The translations under genes were made by a program, and so were the position numbers. From Apostichopus japonicus (Eukaryota; Echinodermata; Holothuroidea; Aspidochirotida; Stichopodidae): a stretch of DNA of 64,000 bases. The notes beneath the pieces were generated by a model, which made no database searches, was not told the origin of the DNA, and worked only from the letters and a program-made list of their open reading frames with translations. This document shows positions 10,811 through 22,678 of the stretch, in pieces; position 1 is the stretch's first letter, and every line of letters begins with the position of its first letter. The stretch is from the NCBI RefSeq assembly GCF_037975245.1, contig NC_092572.1, positions 2,827,501 through 2,891,500 on the forward strand, given 5' to 3'.

Positions 10811-13800
10811 CACTGTAAACATTAGTTAGTCACGAATGGCAAAAATCTAGTCACAGTGACTACAGTTAGCTAGTCATTACCAATTCGTTAGTTGCAGACC
10901 AATTTGCATGGTCGTTCGACTAACATAAATTAGTCACATAAATTTGTACGAACTTTGTTGACACTCACTATGCATGTCAAGTATGTAAGCGTGACGAGAA
11001 TATTCTAGTCTTCTGTTTGTTTACTTTCTATAACCTTCAGCTTTGACCAATGACGTCATTATTTTTATCCAATCATCGTACCGTAGAATACCGTGTGCTC
11101 AGCTGATCAGAGATCAAAAATTCAGACGACGGCCGGCGATTACATGTATACTGTATGCACGTACGGGGTACGTCGTACGTCGTACATTGCGGCCATTGCC
11201 TAACTGCACATAGAACAGGGCCATCAACAAAATAAGAAGATTCTTAATCATTTAACAAATTGTCAGAAGCAGTTTCAAAATGTCGTCAGTTAGGTAAGTT
11301 CAATCACAACTGAAATTGTAATAAATAATGATTGACACAATTGACATATTGTTCAAGGAAGGTTTGAATATCCGCGATATGTTTGGCTGGAAAGTATGGG
11401 TAAAATTATAACGTTAGGCCTTAGTAAGCAAAACTGTTGCTAACGCTAGGACGAAGCTAGGCTAGGAGTTTAGTCTACCTAGTACTATAGTTACTATGTT
11501 ATGAGCGCCTGTGGTGTAGGCTAGCATACGTCAAGTTTCTAGACACTTCGTCGACCACCAACCCGGTCTGCATTTCGTGCACTCTACTGAAGATCTTCGG
11601 CGTGGTACTTACCTTCTGCTGTTGTAGGCTAAAGTACATGGTACTCATATTTTAGGTTATTTTTGCTAAAGTTGGAAGTACCTGGTGTTTAACTAAGGAC
11701 AAAACTCAGTTTCAATGCATGAAATACCCATAATGTTGTTAGCTTAGGCCTAGGCCTCAGGTTCATAGTGGCGCTATGTCAGTATCCTACTTCCTAGACC
11801 AAGTCTACACCAGCTGTAGCACAATGTTGTAGGGTTCTGTATCCTAAGTGGAGTGGCTGCTGAGTGGTAATACCCTTGACAGAGAATGTTTTGAGTCTTA
11901 TTTAGCAAATAATCCACAAAGGTATGCATTTTCTGCTCCTGCATATGTGTATCAAGGAGTTTTGAGCCTACTCAGCCTATCATTAATTTTCTGTTGTTTG
12001 TCAATTTTCAGAGAAAATTGATGTGCCAAGTCCTCAGCATTCACAGCTATATACTTTGAAGGTTGTGGTATCAATGGACTCAACTGGTTAGATGAGGTAA
12101 CAACAAATTCCAAACAACTCTGACAGCAGAAATAGATATCCTGATACTTCCATGGGAGATCTACTGTAGTAGCTATAGGAACCAGTGCTTACCACCCATG
12201 GAGAATAAGGTAATTTGACGTTGTTCTTTGACAAGCAACAAATTTGAACGTTTTATCACAAATTATGCCCCCTATCTACCTCTTGTCCCCTATACCTGTC
12301 TTAAATACATTTTAACAACCTATGCATCAACCTTTAAATGGACTTGATATGCTATTGAGGTGAACTGTGTATTTAGATAGCATTTTAGTAAGCTTTCCTT
12401 TAGACTACTGTACATACTGTTACAGTTAGGCAGTGGTTTACAAATCCCAATGATACAGTTTTGGAAAAGAAAACCTTCAATTCTATTCGCTTATTCTAAG
12501 TAACTTAACAGTTGCACTGGAGTGACAGGCAATATCAGTTTAATATGTTCCAAACAGTTCAGCTAAACAAAAGTAGTTTTCATCACATTTCAGAGCCAGA
12601 GACGAAAAAGCCCTCCCCGCTGACCCTTCTCTGGATGATGTTTCTGCAGGTATGGCAAGCCAGACCAAGTGGACTGTGATCCGGATACCAATAAACCTGC
12701 AAGAATCATAAATGCACCCAACTTGGTAAAGCTTATCAAAATTGGTGATTGGAAATGTTGTTGCAGATGTAGACCTGGTTACTGCTTACACAGTATTGCT
12801 CATATGTGTATTTACACACTGCACAGTGCATACTGAAATCTCTGAAAAGACATTTTTATGGACCAAAAATGATAATTGCATTGAAATATGTTGTGGTTTA
12901 AATTGTGACGACTATAAAAAAGTATCATTTTGTTATGAAAAAAAAATCATCTCTCACTTAAGGTGACATACTCCTATTAGAGTCTATATCCATCCCTTCG
13001 ATTGTTCTCCTTCAGGAAAAGTGCCAAATGATGTTCGATATATCGGGCAAGTCTTTAACATGGACTTCAGTGTACTTGGAAAAAATTAAAATCATTAAAT
13101 GAGGTTAGTGTGATTAAATGTGGGGACCTCATTTAAAATGTACCCCAAGAAATTGACCTAAAAGGCAAGTTTCTACCATTCAAGACATGCTTATAGTTTG
13201 TGATAAAGTACTTCTAGAATTGTTTTAACTACTTTGTTTTCTGTTCCACCCTAATGTTGCGTCAAGGATAATAACATATTCAACTTACATGTTCTGCATT
13301 AATATTGTACCATCACATCCATGGTCAGAAACTCAGAATAATATCACTTCCAAGTTCCTAATTCGAGATGATGATTATAAGGATATTTTCTGGCCCTTTT
13401 TAACAGCTAAGGTCATATAGAGCTACTCAAAGCCTTTTTATACCATTTGATTTGACATGGGGTATTATTTTTATAAATAAATTTATAAATATTATTATTA
13501 TTTTGTGTATATTAAATATATGTTATGTATATTTATATTTAAATATTAATCAAGATAATTTATTTGGCTAAACTTCTATTTTTGAGCTGTGTACTCTCAT
13601 TTTTTCCCTTTTTCTGTCTGTCCACATCTCTTCCATGCTGCTATTTTGATGAAACTGATGGAGCCCATAATGATGCATGGTCAGTGGACAATGAGGGTCT
13701 TTAAGAAATTGTAGGTATATGTCATCAGGGGGTCTAATTGTTTGAAAACTGTTGAACACTGCCAACTTAATGGCTTAGGAGCATTTCAAAGTAATCCCAT

Positions 13801-14300
13801 AAGTATTCTCAAGATGTTTTGTCAGAAAAGATTTTGACAATTTTGTAAAAATAAGTTTTCCCAATTGTCCCATAAATATTTATTTTAGTTTTAAATGTTC
13901 TTTAACCTTTAGTGTTTGTTACTGTTCTTTATGAGATGACTTTTAAATGGAATGGTTATTTGTCACATTTTGCATTAATACTGAATGTTAATAAAAATTA
14001 CCATGAAACTTACAATGTGTGTCACTATCTCATTTCTTAACTAATTAGTACTTAATCTTAAACTAGTCTTGTGACCTAAATAAGTAGTCACAGTTGCAAT
14101 GACTAATATTTTTGGTCACTGGACTAAGCTTTGGTCGATAGAGGCATCGTAGTAGGACTAATTTTAATTAGTCAGAAAACTCGATTTAATAAGTCACAAA
14201 ACTAATGTTATATAGTCAAATGACTAGAAGAAACTGGTCGATAGAGGCATCGTTGTGACTAATTTTTTTTAGTCATATTGACTAACTATTGTTTACAGTG
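10811..14300. mobile_element. CACTG-ended DNA transposon (CACTA/Chapaev-like), non-autonomous
   Basis: The 3,490-bp insert starts cactgtaaacattagttagt and ends with its inverted complement, differing at one base over about 22 bp. The flanks share AA, a 2-bp target duplication; excision with one AA copy restores the pol frame. Many TAGTCA/TGACTA motifs crowd both ends (10823-10935 and 14075-14290), as in the subterminal repeats of CACTA elements. A ggtcgatagaggcatcgt repeat occurs twice near the right end (about 14133 and 14236). No transposase is visible. The interior shows exon-like pieces with good splice consensus but no recognised product. The CACTG end suggests CACTA/EnSpm or Chapaev; I cannot separate them. 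Confidence 0.8.
11280..12740 (+). other. Exon-like segments inside the CACTG element
   Basis: An ATG in good context at 11280 (aaaatgtcgtcagttag) is followed at once by a gtaagt donor. Further on, ttttcag acceptors near 12010 and 12595 precede short segments ending in gtaac or gtatg donors. One segment around 12598-12650 reads ARDEKALPADPSLDDVSA, and sequence past it reads YGKPDQVDCDPDTNKPA. I could not join these into one open reading frame. They may be remains of the parent transposase gene or of a captured host gene. Confidence 0.3.
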
Positions 14301-15805
14301 AAGTTGATCGTCCTTCGTGGGAAGAAGTGTCAGCTGAAGGGAAAGAACTGAAAGCATATTGGGCTCAATGGGACAGATTGGAAGTTCGACAAGGTCTTCT
14401 ATGTAGAAGATGGGAGAACCACGCAGGGGATTGCATCACGTGGCAGTTCATAGTCCCCAGAAGTCTACAAGAAGAAGTTATACAGTTACTTCATGACAAC
14501 CCAACTTAAGGACACCTCGGAGTAAGAAGGACCATGTATAGAGTTCAGGAAAGATATTATTGGAATACCTGGAGACGAAAGGTAGAAAGATGGTGTAAGA
14601 TGTGTAAGGTATGTTGTTCAAGAAAAGGCCCGGCGAAAGGGAAAGCAAAATTACAGACCTACCGGGTTGGAATCCCGATGGAAAGAATAGCGATTGATAT
14701 CTTGGGACCGTTACCACTGACAGACAGAAACAACAAATACACCATGGTGGTTGCCGACTACTTCACCAAGTGGGTAGAAGCTTTCCCGTTGAAAGACCAA
14801 AGTGCGGAAACGGTTGCTGACACCCTGGTGACAGACTTTGTGAGTCGTTTTGCCGTTCCGAAGCAAATTCATACTGATCAAGGGAGGAACTTCGAGTCCA
14901 ACCTCTTTAAAGAACTATGTCAACTGCTAGGAGTGGACAAGACTAGAACAACACCGTACCACCCGCAGAGTGACGGCATGGTAGAACGATTCAACCGTAC
15001 CTTGGAAGAAATGTTATCGAAAGTCGTCGACAGAGATCAGAAAAATTGGGACAAATGCATTCCGTTAGTGATGATGGCATACCGTTCCTCTATCCACGAA
15101 TCCACTGGACATTCTCCGGCGGAAATGATGCTTGGACGTGAGATTCCTTTACCCGTTGACTACATCATCGACAGAGGTGAACTAAATACTGAAAAGACAC
15201 TCCACAGCTATGCCCAAGACCTTGAAGACAGACTGAGGATAATCCACGAGAGTGCTAGAGAAAAGTTGCAGATCGCGGGCGAGAGACAAAAGAGAAGTTA
15301 CAACCGAAATGTCAAAGACTGGGGTTACAAGAAAGGTGACGTTGTCATGTTACAGACAACCCAGAGACGCAAGGGACTTAGCCCAAAGCTACAGCCGAAG
15401 TGGACAGGACCCTTCCTCATCACAGACCAGTTGAGCGATGTGACGTACAGAATAAGGAAAAGTAAAAAGAGCAAGGCAATTGTGGTCCACCACAATCGTC
15501 TCAAGCTATATCCAGGCGAGATTCCCATCGATATTAGCAAGATGACCCACAAGCAGAATTTAAAGACCCTAGTGAATGTTGCAGTTCAAACCGACCAGAA
15601 CCGTAAGTTGAGAATCAGAAAACCTGTACTGGTAAAGAGAGATAGGCACGAAGAAGCCAAGATAAAAGATGCGAGAGAGGAAAATTCAAGGTCACAAGAG
15701 GATCACGTACACCAAGACGGTCAAGTCGTCTGCGTCGAATACCTTCCTGGCTCCAGGACTGTATTAGAACAGACAAGATTACATTCCATTAATCAAACTG
15801 AATCT

Positions 15806-15824
15806 TTTCCTTTTCTCCTTCCAG
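15806..15824 (+). promoter_or_regulatory. Putative splice acceptor for ORF3 mRNA
   Basis: ttttccttttctccttccag is an excellent polypyrimidine tract plus AG just before ORF3. The LTR carries a gtaagt donor (GT at 1316) downstream of its TATA box, so a spliced subgenomic mRNA is plausible, as for env in other elements. Confidence 0.5.
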
Positions 15825-15847
15825 ATACAAACACTGACTGATACAGC

Positions 15848-16555
15848 ATGGAGCTCAAGAACGAGACAGAGTGGAGCGATGGAGAACTAGAGAGGTGCAT
15901 CGAATACCGCTGCAGAATCTGTAGACAAAGGCAGTCCAGTGCGGCAGATTTGAAATCACATTTCCAGAAGGAGCACAGTAGGAAGAGATTCCATTGCGAA
16001 ACCTGCTCGTACCAGAGTGACCGAAAGACAGATGTACAAAGACACTCTGATGCCAAACATCGAAAGTTAGAGCCGAAGGCTAAAGGGAAAAAGGACCATC
16101 GCAACGATGGGAACAAAGACTACGACAAAGAGCCACCCAAGGTACAAAGGGTGACATCTGTGTATGCGCCAGCCCTGGGGGACCTGCTGGGGTCACCACT
16201 GTCCTCCTTATCAAGACCCCCAACACCGCAGGCTGCAAAAGGAATTCCGACCCCAGAGAGCCCAGTACACCGCCACAAATCTCCAAGCAAGACCAGCGTG
16301 ATTCCCACTTTAACACCGGAAAGACCTGGCACAGACCCTCGACTATTCCGTGGGGAGACGTCGGACCCTGGAATGCGAGTCAGTGAGTGGAGGGAGAAAA
16401 GTAAGGTGCTCCCATGCAGCGCAACGCAGGTGGAATGGAAGGTGAGGAGGTTTGAAACCGGGATTAGACTAACAACACTGACGGAGACGGCAATCCACCC
16501 AGATGGGACGGTGTTCCGAGCAACCAAGGAGACTGTAGAGGGGCCGGCCAACTGA
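15848..16555 (+). CDS. Retrotransposon ORF3: two-finger C2H2 protein
   Basis: A 235-residue ORF starts 6 bp after the pol stop, in the position of env. Two classical C2H2 fingers lie near the N-terminus: CRIC-x12-HFQKEH (about residues 22-43) and CETC-x12-HSDAKH (about 50-71). A Lys-rich basic stretch (PKAKGKKDHR, about 75-85) could be a nuclear signal. The middle is Pro/Ser/Thr-rich, and the C-terminus has a compact segment (VEWKVRRFETGIRL...). There is no signal peptide or membrane span, so it is not an envelope protein. A strong splice acceptor (Py-rich tract ending ccag at 15824) lies 23 bp before the ATG. The ORF is intact although gag and pol are broken. Nucleic-acid binding is inferred from the fingers; its biological role is unknown. 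Confidence 0.8.
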   Translation: MELKNETEWSDGELERCIEYRCRICRQRQSSAADLKSHFQKEHSRKRFHCETCSYQSDRKTDVQRHSDAKHRKLEPKAKGKKDHRNDGNKDYDKEPPKVQRVTSVYAPALGDLLGSPLSSLSRPPTPQAAKGIPTPESPVHRHKSPSKTSVIPTLTPERPGTDPRLFRGETSDPGMRVSEWREKSKVLPCSATQVEWKVRRFETGIRLTTLTETAIHPDGTVFRATKETVEGPAN

Positions 16556-16695
16556 AGTAAACGTGGTGGAGAATATTATCTCTTAGCTTTGTACTTTTAC
16601 TTACATTATTTTGTATTTCTTTCAAGTTGTATATGTAAAAGAGTTCTTAAAGATGTAAACTTAATTCGTAAATGCGTGGTAGCATTTGTCTTTTT

Positions 16696-16708
16696 AAGAG
16701 GGGGGTAG
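16696..16708 (+). promoter_or_regulatory. Polypurine tract
   Basis: aagaggggggtag directly abuts the 3' LTR start. It would prime plus-strand DNA synthesis. Confidence 0.85.
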
Positions 16709-17939
16709 TGTAACGGAAATGTATCCCTTTAAGTAATTTGTTATTGTAATATTCGTTTTAGGATTGAGCGTTCCCTCGGTTCTACCCGTCGATGGCCCCT
16801 CTCTCAAAACATGTGTAGAGCTTTTGCGAGTTGCAGGTTGGGACAGCCAATGAAAATCGTACCCCTGTTTGTTTATAAATCTTGCTGAATCAGCACCCGA
16901 ATTTTGAGATGTTTCCCCTTGTTAGTGGTAGCGCAGATTGTTTTATTAGTATGAGCTCACCACGCTCAAAAAGTATTCCGAGATTGGCCTCTGACGGAGA
17001 GAGAACCGAGAGAACACCTATTTTCTGTAAGTTGCTACCACTTCCTTGGTATATTTTTGTTCTATCACACGATTATGTGCTTGGCATGACTTCTAGGTTT
17101 AATTGTTTGTCTTAGGAAAGATTAAATCGGGTATCTTTGGGGTGACGGGGGTTATTTTTTTCGTACACCTAGGGAATTGTAAGAAAATTATCGTTGCGCT
17201 AAGTGCATTGAAGTAGCAAGAAACTAGGGTGTATTTTTAGGACGTCATATTTGTTGTCACATTCTATAGGGGGTTCGATAATTGTAATTTCGACTTCACT
17301 AGGAGGCTCACAAACGCTATACCGTGTGTTTCATGTGGACGTTTGTTTTATATATATCTTTTGTGTTTTCTTAAGCAAAGCAAGTAGTGAGAACGACTAG
17401 TGTCAACAAACCAAACGCTTGTATTATCCTTCATCTGTAAATACATTTACCCACGTACTGGTTCGGTTGTGATCTCGAAAAGAGATATTTTATTTAGTAA
17501 TATAAACTGGTTAAGTCTTTAAGCCTGTTGTTGAGTACGTCCCAATAAAATATCTTGTATGCCTTCACGAGTTAGTGTAACTGCGTAACTGCGTAAGTGC
17601 GTAACTGCGTAAGTGCGCAACTGCGTAAGTGCGTAGTTGCGTAACTGTGTAACTACCTAACTGCGTAACTTCCTAAGTGCGTAACTGTGTTACTGCTTAA
17701 GTGTACAGACAGTTCATGTTATCCTGTACCATTTCTATTAACTGCTTATCTGTAAAGTCTGTCAATGCCATAATCTGTGGTAAATTCACGTGCCAGTGAA
17801 TCAAAGATCAACGTAATAAATCAATAAATAAGCGATCAACCAGTCATCTACCTCTTCTCCGATTTTTTTGTCTTGATATGTGTTGAAGATTTTTATTAGT
17901 TCAAGCAGCTGGACTTCGGGGACACTGGTCAACGTTACA
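16709..17939 (+). repeat. 3' LTR
   Basis: A 1,231-bp copy of the 5' LTR, with TATAAA at 16874-16879 and AATAAA at 17544-17549. It is 50 bp longer, mainly because of extra GCGTAACT/GCGTAAGT units at about 17575-17650. Substitutions against the 5' LTR are sparse (about 14 counted by eye). Confidence 0.95.
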
Positions 17940-18222
17940 ATATTTACACATATATACACATATATACACATATACACACATATACACATATATACACATA
18001 TATACATATATATATATATACATATATATATACATATATATATACATATATATACATGTATATATATATATATACATATATATACATATATATACATACA
18101 TATACATACATATACATACATACATACACCCATACATACATACATACACGCATACACACACACATACCCACATACATACACCCATACACGCATACATGCA
18201 CACATACATACATACATATATA
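17940..18222. repeat. (TATACA)n / (CATA)n microsatellite
   Basis: A simple repeat moves from TATACACA through (TA)n to CATACATA units. It directly follows the 3' LTR and so forms the right flank of the insertion. Long Ile/Tyr/Cys/Val frames on both strands are artefacts. Confidence 0.95.
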
Positions 18223-20730
18223 CTCTATGACCAGGCAGTATATGTTAATGTGGACTGTCTGTCAACATGCATAACATGTTAAGACATATATACTTCCCGT
18301 ATAACATGTTAAGGACAAAACTCCCATGTATAACATGTCAGGTAAATACATATACACTCAAGCCACGAAGTATAGGTGCAAGACATGACCGTCAACATGC
18401 ATACCATACCATGTAATGACATCACGTATATAGGACATGTAAAGGGCATACTCTCTCCATACCATGTAAAACCCATGTAAAACTCTCACCACGCATTATG
18501 CCAACAAGCAAAGCTTGTTTAGACCATGGAGCTATATTTATAGCTCCATGTTTATACCAAGGATAACATTACAAAGGCATTCTCTCATGGGAGTAGAAGA
18601 GGTGAGTTTGGTTTGACGAAGCCAACTGCAAAATTCATCTCAGAACTTCCCGACAAAATGGATCCACGAACGTTGCATTCCGTATTTTACACATTCCAAG
18701 ATGTGAAAAGTTTGTCAATAATGTTTGTCAACATTTAATGAATAGTTTGTTAATTTTGAAGCAAAAGTAACTTGTAAAGGGCACTTTTGAATTATAAAAC
18801 TTGAAAATGGGTTTCTGTTATTACCAAGAAAAGGTAGTTCTAATTTAATGAAAGGGACAGTATATTTGAGGGGGGTGGGGGTTTCACTAAAGTAGAGGGG
18901 TGACAAGTGTCCCCTGTGTACCCCGGCTGCACCCCTACTCTAAGTCATGTTCGTATCACATATTACAGTATAAAGGCCTATACAGTGTCCAAAATCGTAA
19001 CGTATTAAGAAATACGCTCACCAATTTAGCCATGATAAGATATACAGTCACATAGAACCAAACATGTTATCCCATACTCACAGCTGACAACATCTGATAG
19101 GCTGAAGTCCAGAATCATAAAGCATGGCGTCGTATAAGCATCGGCGCAACGTCAGGGTGGGAGGGTGCGAAGCCCTGGGTCCTGGAGCCTTAGGGGGCCC
19201 GAACTTAAAAATAAGTTTGCACAATGTACTGTACATTGCGTTCATAAGTGACATCTTCAGTATGAACAAAGGAGATGTGGGGACCGAATCTCATTGCGGT
19301 CTATAATTCCTCATTTCTCACACATATGGGCCCCATTTAATCCTTGGACCCGGGACCTTAATTGAATTGTTACGCTGCTGATCTCAATAAGGGCATTCCT
19401 TGATGGTCTTTGCTCTAACATAAACTGTTAAAACATACTCTTTACCAAGCATAACATTTCCGTTTTTTCAATATCACTTTGTTTTATCCTTTATATTCAG
19501 GTTTTATCTTTAAAGGAATTCGACGTTTCTTTGTAATCTGTACTATATGGTTACAAGGAATAAAATCTCCGTTACAGTTGTACCGTATATAAGACAGTAT
19601 TGGTATAAACCTAATATCATAGCGGCATGCAATTGTCGAAGGATTAATATTTACTGGCCTATACTTGTGATAAAACTATACCGATTTGCCAAAATCCTTC
19701 CAACTTGACGTCTGTCTGAATAGCTGTCTGGACATTCCAGTAAAACATCTTTGGGTATATGTATGTGGTCAGCTGCTCTTTAGCTTTACCGTCACGTCCT
19801 CCACTTAAAGTACTCAACGGCGCCCATTAGAATTGCTCTTGAGTGGGCCAAAAGTCAACAGGTCTACGCATGTAACGCACGCAGCGCTCTGTAGTAACAT
19901 GCGGTTGATATATATCTCAAAGGCCGTCCTATGTCGCAAGTTACAGAATACAGATACTACATATAGAAAATAATACATTACAACGCAAGCTCGAATAAAG
20001 ATAAGACATCAAAAAAGAAAAAAAGGTAACTAATTTTCCACTTTATTTAGTGATTTTATTTTATATATATATATTTTTTGAAAGGAAGGCTTATTTTTGT
20101 TTCGTGGAAAATGTCGACCAGTATATGTTAAGGATCTTGTCATCTTGATATTCAGAATGACAGTGATTTGATACCTTGACGATCTATATCAATGCATTCG
20201 CTAATCAACTATAACTTTTCAAGTAAAAGTAACTAATAATAAAGGAAAACGCCGTGAAAGTGAGGAAATACAACATAAGCAGCGATGATATAAAGACAAT
20301 TTGTGCACGTATAAGCAAATTTCAACAGACCTCGTTCATCGTCGGAAACTGTGGATAAAATATATGAGGTTTTGAACTTTCATTTTAATAATTTTATATA
20401 TTAAATAAATTAATATTTTAAATTAAATAATGATTCATTTTGTTATATGATGCTCTTCAGTGCACTTGTTTAACGTTTTCTTAGTAGATTCTGTTTGAGA
20501 ATGCCCATTGTCCCCATGAACTCCCCACTCTCACCCATCGCCCTTCTCGACCAGAGCCTGTCCATCCTTGCTTTCCAACCGATGATCTGTGTATAACTTT
20601 CGCGATCAAGGAAATGGCCAAGAAAGTTGTTATTCATAGAGATTTCTTTTTACTCTTAATTGTGTCTACCTATATCCCGCATCTGGCAGAAAACTTTATA
20701 GCAATTTACGTGTAGTACATCTTCTCGGCA
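18223..20730. other. No gene recognised
   Basis: AT-rich DNA without a supportable ORF. Short diverged tacatgt/ataacatgt repeats occupy about 18240-18480. Two adjacent palindromes lie at 18503-18550. A G/C-rich stretch at about 18855-18930 and another at 19140-19200 look like transposon scraps but have no clear termini. Confidence 0.5.
18503..18550. repeat. Two adjacent perfect palindromes
   Basis: aacaagc-aaa-gcttgtt (18503-18519) is followed by catggagctata-tt-tatagctccatg (18525-18550), with 7-bp and 12-bp arms. They could form a cruciform or be a protein-binding site. No function is visible. Confidence 0.6.
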
Positions 20731-20860
20731 GGCCCGGATTTACCATTGAACCAGATGGGTTCTGGCCAAGGGCGACCGATCTAGGGCAGCGAGCTTGAAA
20801 GAAAAAGAAAAAAAGAAAAAAATAGGGAGGGGTGGGGGGGGGGAAACTATTTTATTTTGG

Positions 20861-20917
<57 letters not shown>
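20861..20917. repeat. (TA)n microsatellite
   Basis: About 55 bp of TA following a poly-G/A-rich stretch. A hAT-terminus-like caggcccggatttacc lies upstream at about 20731, but I find no matching partner end. Confidence 0.9.
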
Positions 20918-20919
<2 letters not shown>

Positions 20920-20946
20920 TTTAGCGACAAATCTTCCACAATTTGT

Positions 20947-21078
20947 GTTTGCATATGAATAATCATGAATCATAACTAGTGGATGACTAACCGCCAATCA
21001 TAGGGTTTGTTTGCATATGAATAATCATGAATCATAAATAGTGGATGACTAACCGCCAATCATCATAGGGTTTGTTAG
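20947..21078. repeat. Tandem duplication, 61-64 bp unit, two copies
   Basis: The unit containing gcatatgaataatcatgaat and ending near gccaatcat(cat)agggttt occurs twice head to tail, with one substitution and one 3-bp insertion in the second copy. It is a recent local duplication with no coding content. Confidence 0.85.
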
Positions 21079-21080
21079 TT

Positions 21081-22500
21081 TATTTATCTGTTTATTATTC
21101 ATTGTTATATCATGATGACATTGAAGTTTTATTACAAGTCACCGTGTGGTGACAGTGGTCTACTCCTCAGCAAATACAATGATCATGACGTTTTTACTTA
21201 ACACAAGAGAAAATAATTTATTTTAAAGAAGGAAACAACAACAATACTGGACTGAAAAAGGTAAGCAATATATGTAATTTAATACTCACTGCCCATCCAC
21301 CACCCCTTATTATCCCTCTATATTATATGCTCAAGAAACGCTTATACCCAAAGATACGTCTTGTTTAGCCTAAGAGGAGAAGACTCCAATATTGGTGCCA
21401 ACTATAGTCCAACATTAACATCTACTCAATTTTATGGAACATTAAATATGATATTTATATTTACATGCACTTTTTACTTATACTTTAGCCTAAGTATGCG
21501 CCACGTATTATCATCATGGTCGCCAATATCACGTAGAATTGGTTCTCATGTTATAGAAATGGAATTTGTTAGTGACGGGTTAGTTCGGCTATAGTGGAGT
21601 AAAGTCTCTTGGTCTCATTCTCTCCAGGGTAAAAAAAAAACGGCCAGACCTGTGCATTCAAGAACCTCAAGAATAAAACCAGGTTTGACGAGGAGGGGAT
21701 GTGGGACAGGAGCTAAAGCCTGGCCCGGGGGCCAAGTAGGGGAGGGGCGCAAAAGGGAAACTGGAACATATGGTGGGGTCACGGACAAGTACGATAAAGA
21801 ACAAAGTGGTGGGTGGGTTTTCATTTTCAGAACATACTTAAGGGAAAATGAAGAATGCAAAAGAAGGGGGTCGGGTGACATGATTGTCTCCTGTGGTCGG
21901 AGCTAGTTTTCGACGCCTCTTGAAGAAATAAAACCGTACTTTAATAAATGTTAATAATTTTGCCATATTATTACCATATATATTATACATTAAATTTTTC
22001 TTTCAATAATATTTTCACCTCTAACTTCCATGGGCTACCATATATAAGAGCGCAGAAAGCAAGGTGTTGTCCTAGCAATCGCTCCTCTCATCACCCATCC
22101 CCCCCCCCTCCCCAACCTCACATCTCTCGTCAAATTTACTTGAAAATTGAAAATTCATTTATTTTATTTTATTTTTTATTTATTTGTTATTTTAGGTCAT
22201 TCATCTTTTAGACAAACACCATACACCTCTTAATACACATTTTATTATTATTTTTTCTCTAGGATTAAACTGATTTCAGTCTAGTTACTAATGTGTTTGA
22301 TATACTTGTTGATGAATTTCACGGTGAATCACAAATGATCAGGAAGTATTTCAGGATAGTAATGGCAGCTCAACCAACTAGAGCGTCCAACCAAAACCCT
22401 GAATCAGTTAGCTAATGACGTCATAGATGGATGCAGTCACACTGAACAAATGTATACACAACGGACTTGTCCGGAAGAAGCGCAAACAAATACTCCTATC
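21081..22500. other. No gene recognised
   Basis: Only short ORFs without family features and low-complexity tracts (poly-C at about 22100, T-rich at 22150-22190). A tctccagg acceptor-like site at about 21628 has no consistent exon attached. Confidence 0.45.
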
Positions 22501-22502
22501 AA

Positions 22503-22504
<2 letters not shown>

Positions 22505-22577
<73 letters not shown>

Positions 22578-22584
22578 TTATATT

Positions 22585-22623
<39 letters not shown>

Positions 22624-22642
22624 TATATATATATATATGAGC

Positions 22643-22676
<34 letters not shown>

Positions 22677-22678
22677 TT
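22505..22678. repeat. (TA)n / (TTTATA)n microsatellite
   Basis: About 170 bp of TA repeats with an internal TTTATA block. Translations of this region are meaningless Ile/Tyr runs. Confidence 0.95.

Larger units (their letters stand above)
8258..15841 (+). pseudogene. pol: pol polyprotein (PR-RT-RNase H-IN), two stops and one insertion
   Basis: Pol replicates and integrates the element. Protease has VDTGAN at about 8408. RT has FCVDYRRLN, LDLASGYWQ and the catalytic YLDD at 9713-9724. RNase H includes DASDFATGSVL and TDHAALKWL, ending near 10500. Integrase resumes after the CACTG-ended insertion: an H2C2 zinc-binding region, then catalytic D (14696), D (14876, TDQG) and E (14984, VERF), and a GPY/F-type module (PKWTGPF). 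Defects are TAA at 9977-9979 (where the family has a tyrosine or similar), the 10811-14300 insertion, and TAA at 14507-14509. Removing the insertion with a 2-bp duplication keeps the frame exactly. The order RT-RH-IN confirms Ty3/gypsy. Confidence 0.95.
1000..17939 (+). mobile_element. Ty3/gypsy LTR retrotransposon with nested insertions
   Basis: This is a complete element bounded by LTRs that begin TGTAAC and end GTTACA. Internal order is PBS (2183-2200), leader, gag (7155-8303), pol (8258-15841), ORF3 (15848-16555), polypurine tract (16696-16708) and 3' LTR. The protease-RT-RNase H-integrase order places it in Ty3/gypsy. Two DNA transposons are nested inside, at 2565-7087 in the leader and 10811-14300 in pol; without them the element would be about 8.9 kb. 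A gag frameshift and two pol stops make this copy non-autonomous. By eye the LTRs differ at about 14 aligned bases plus indels, which suggests a fairly young insertion. The flanks offer ATAT on both sides as a 4-bp target duplication, but they are TA-repeat DNA, so that is weak evidence. Confidence 0.95.
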
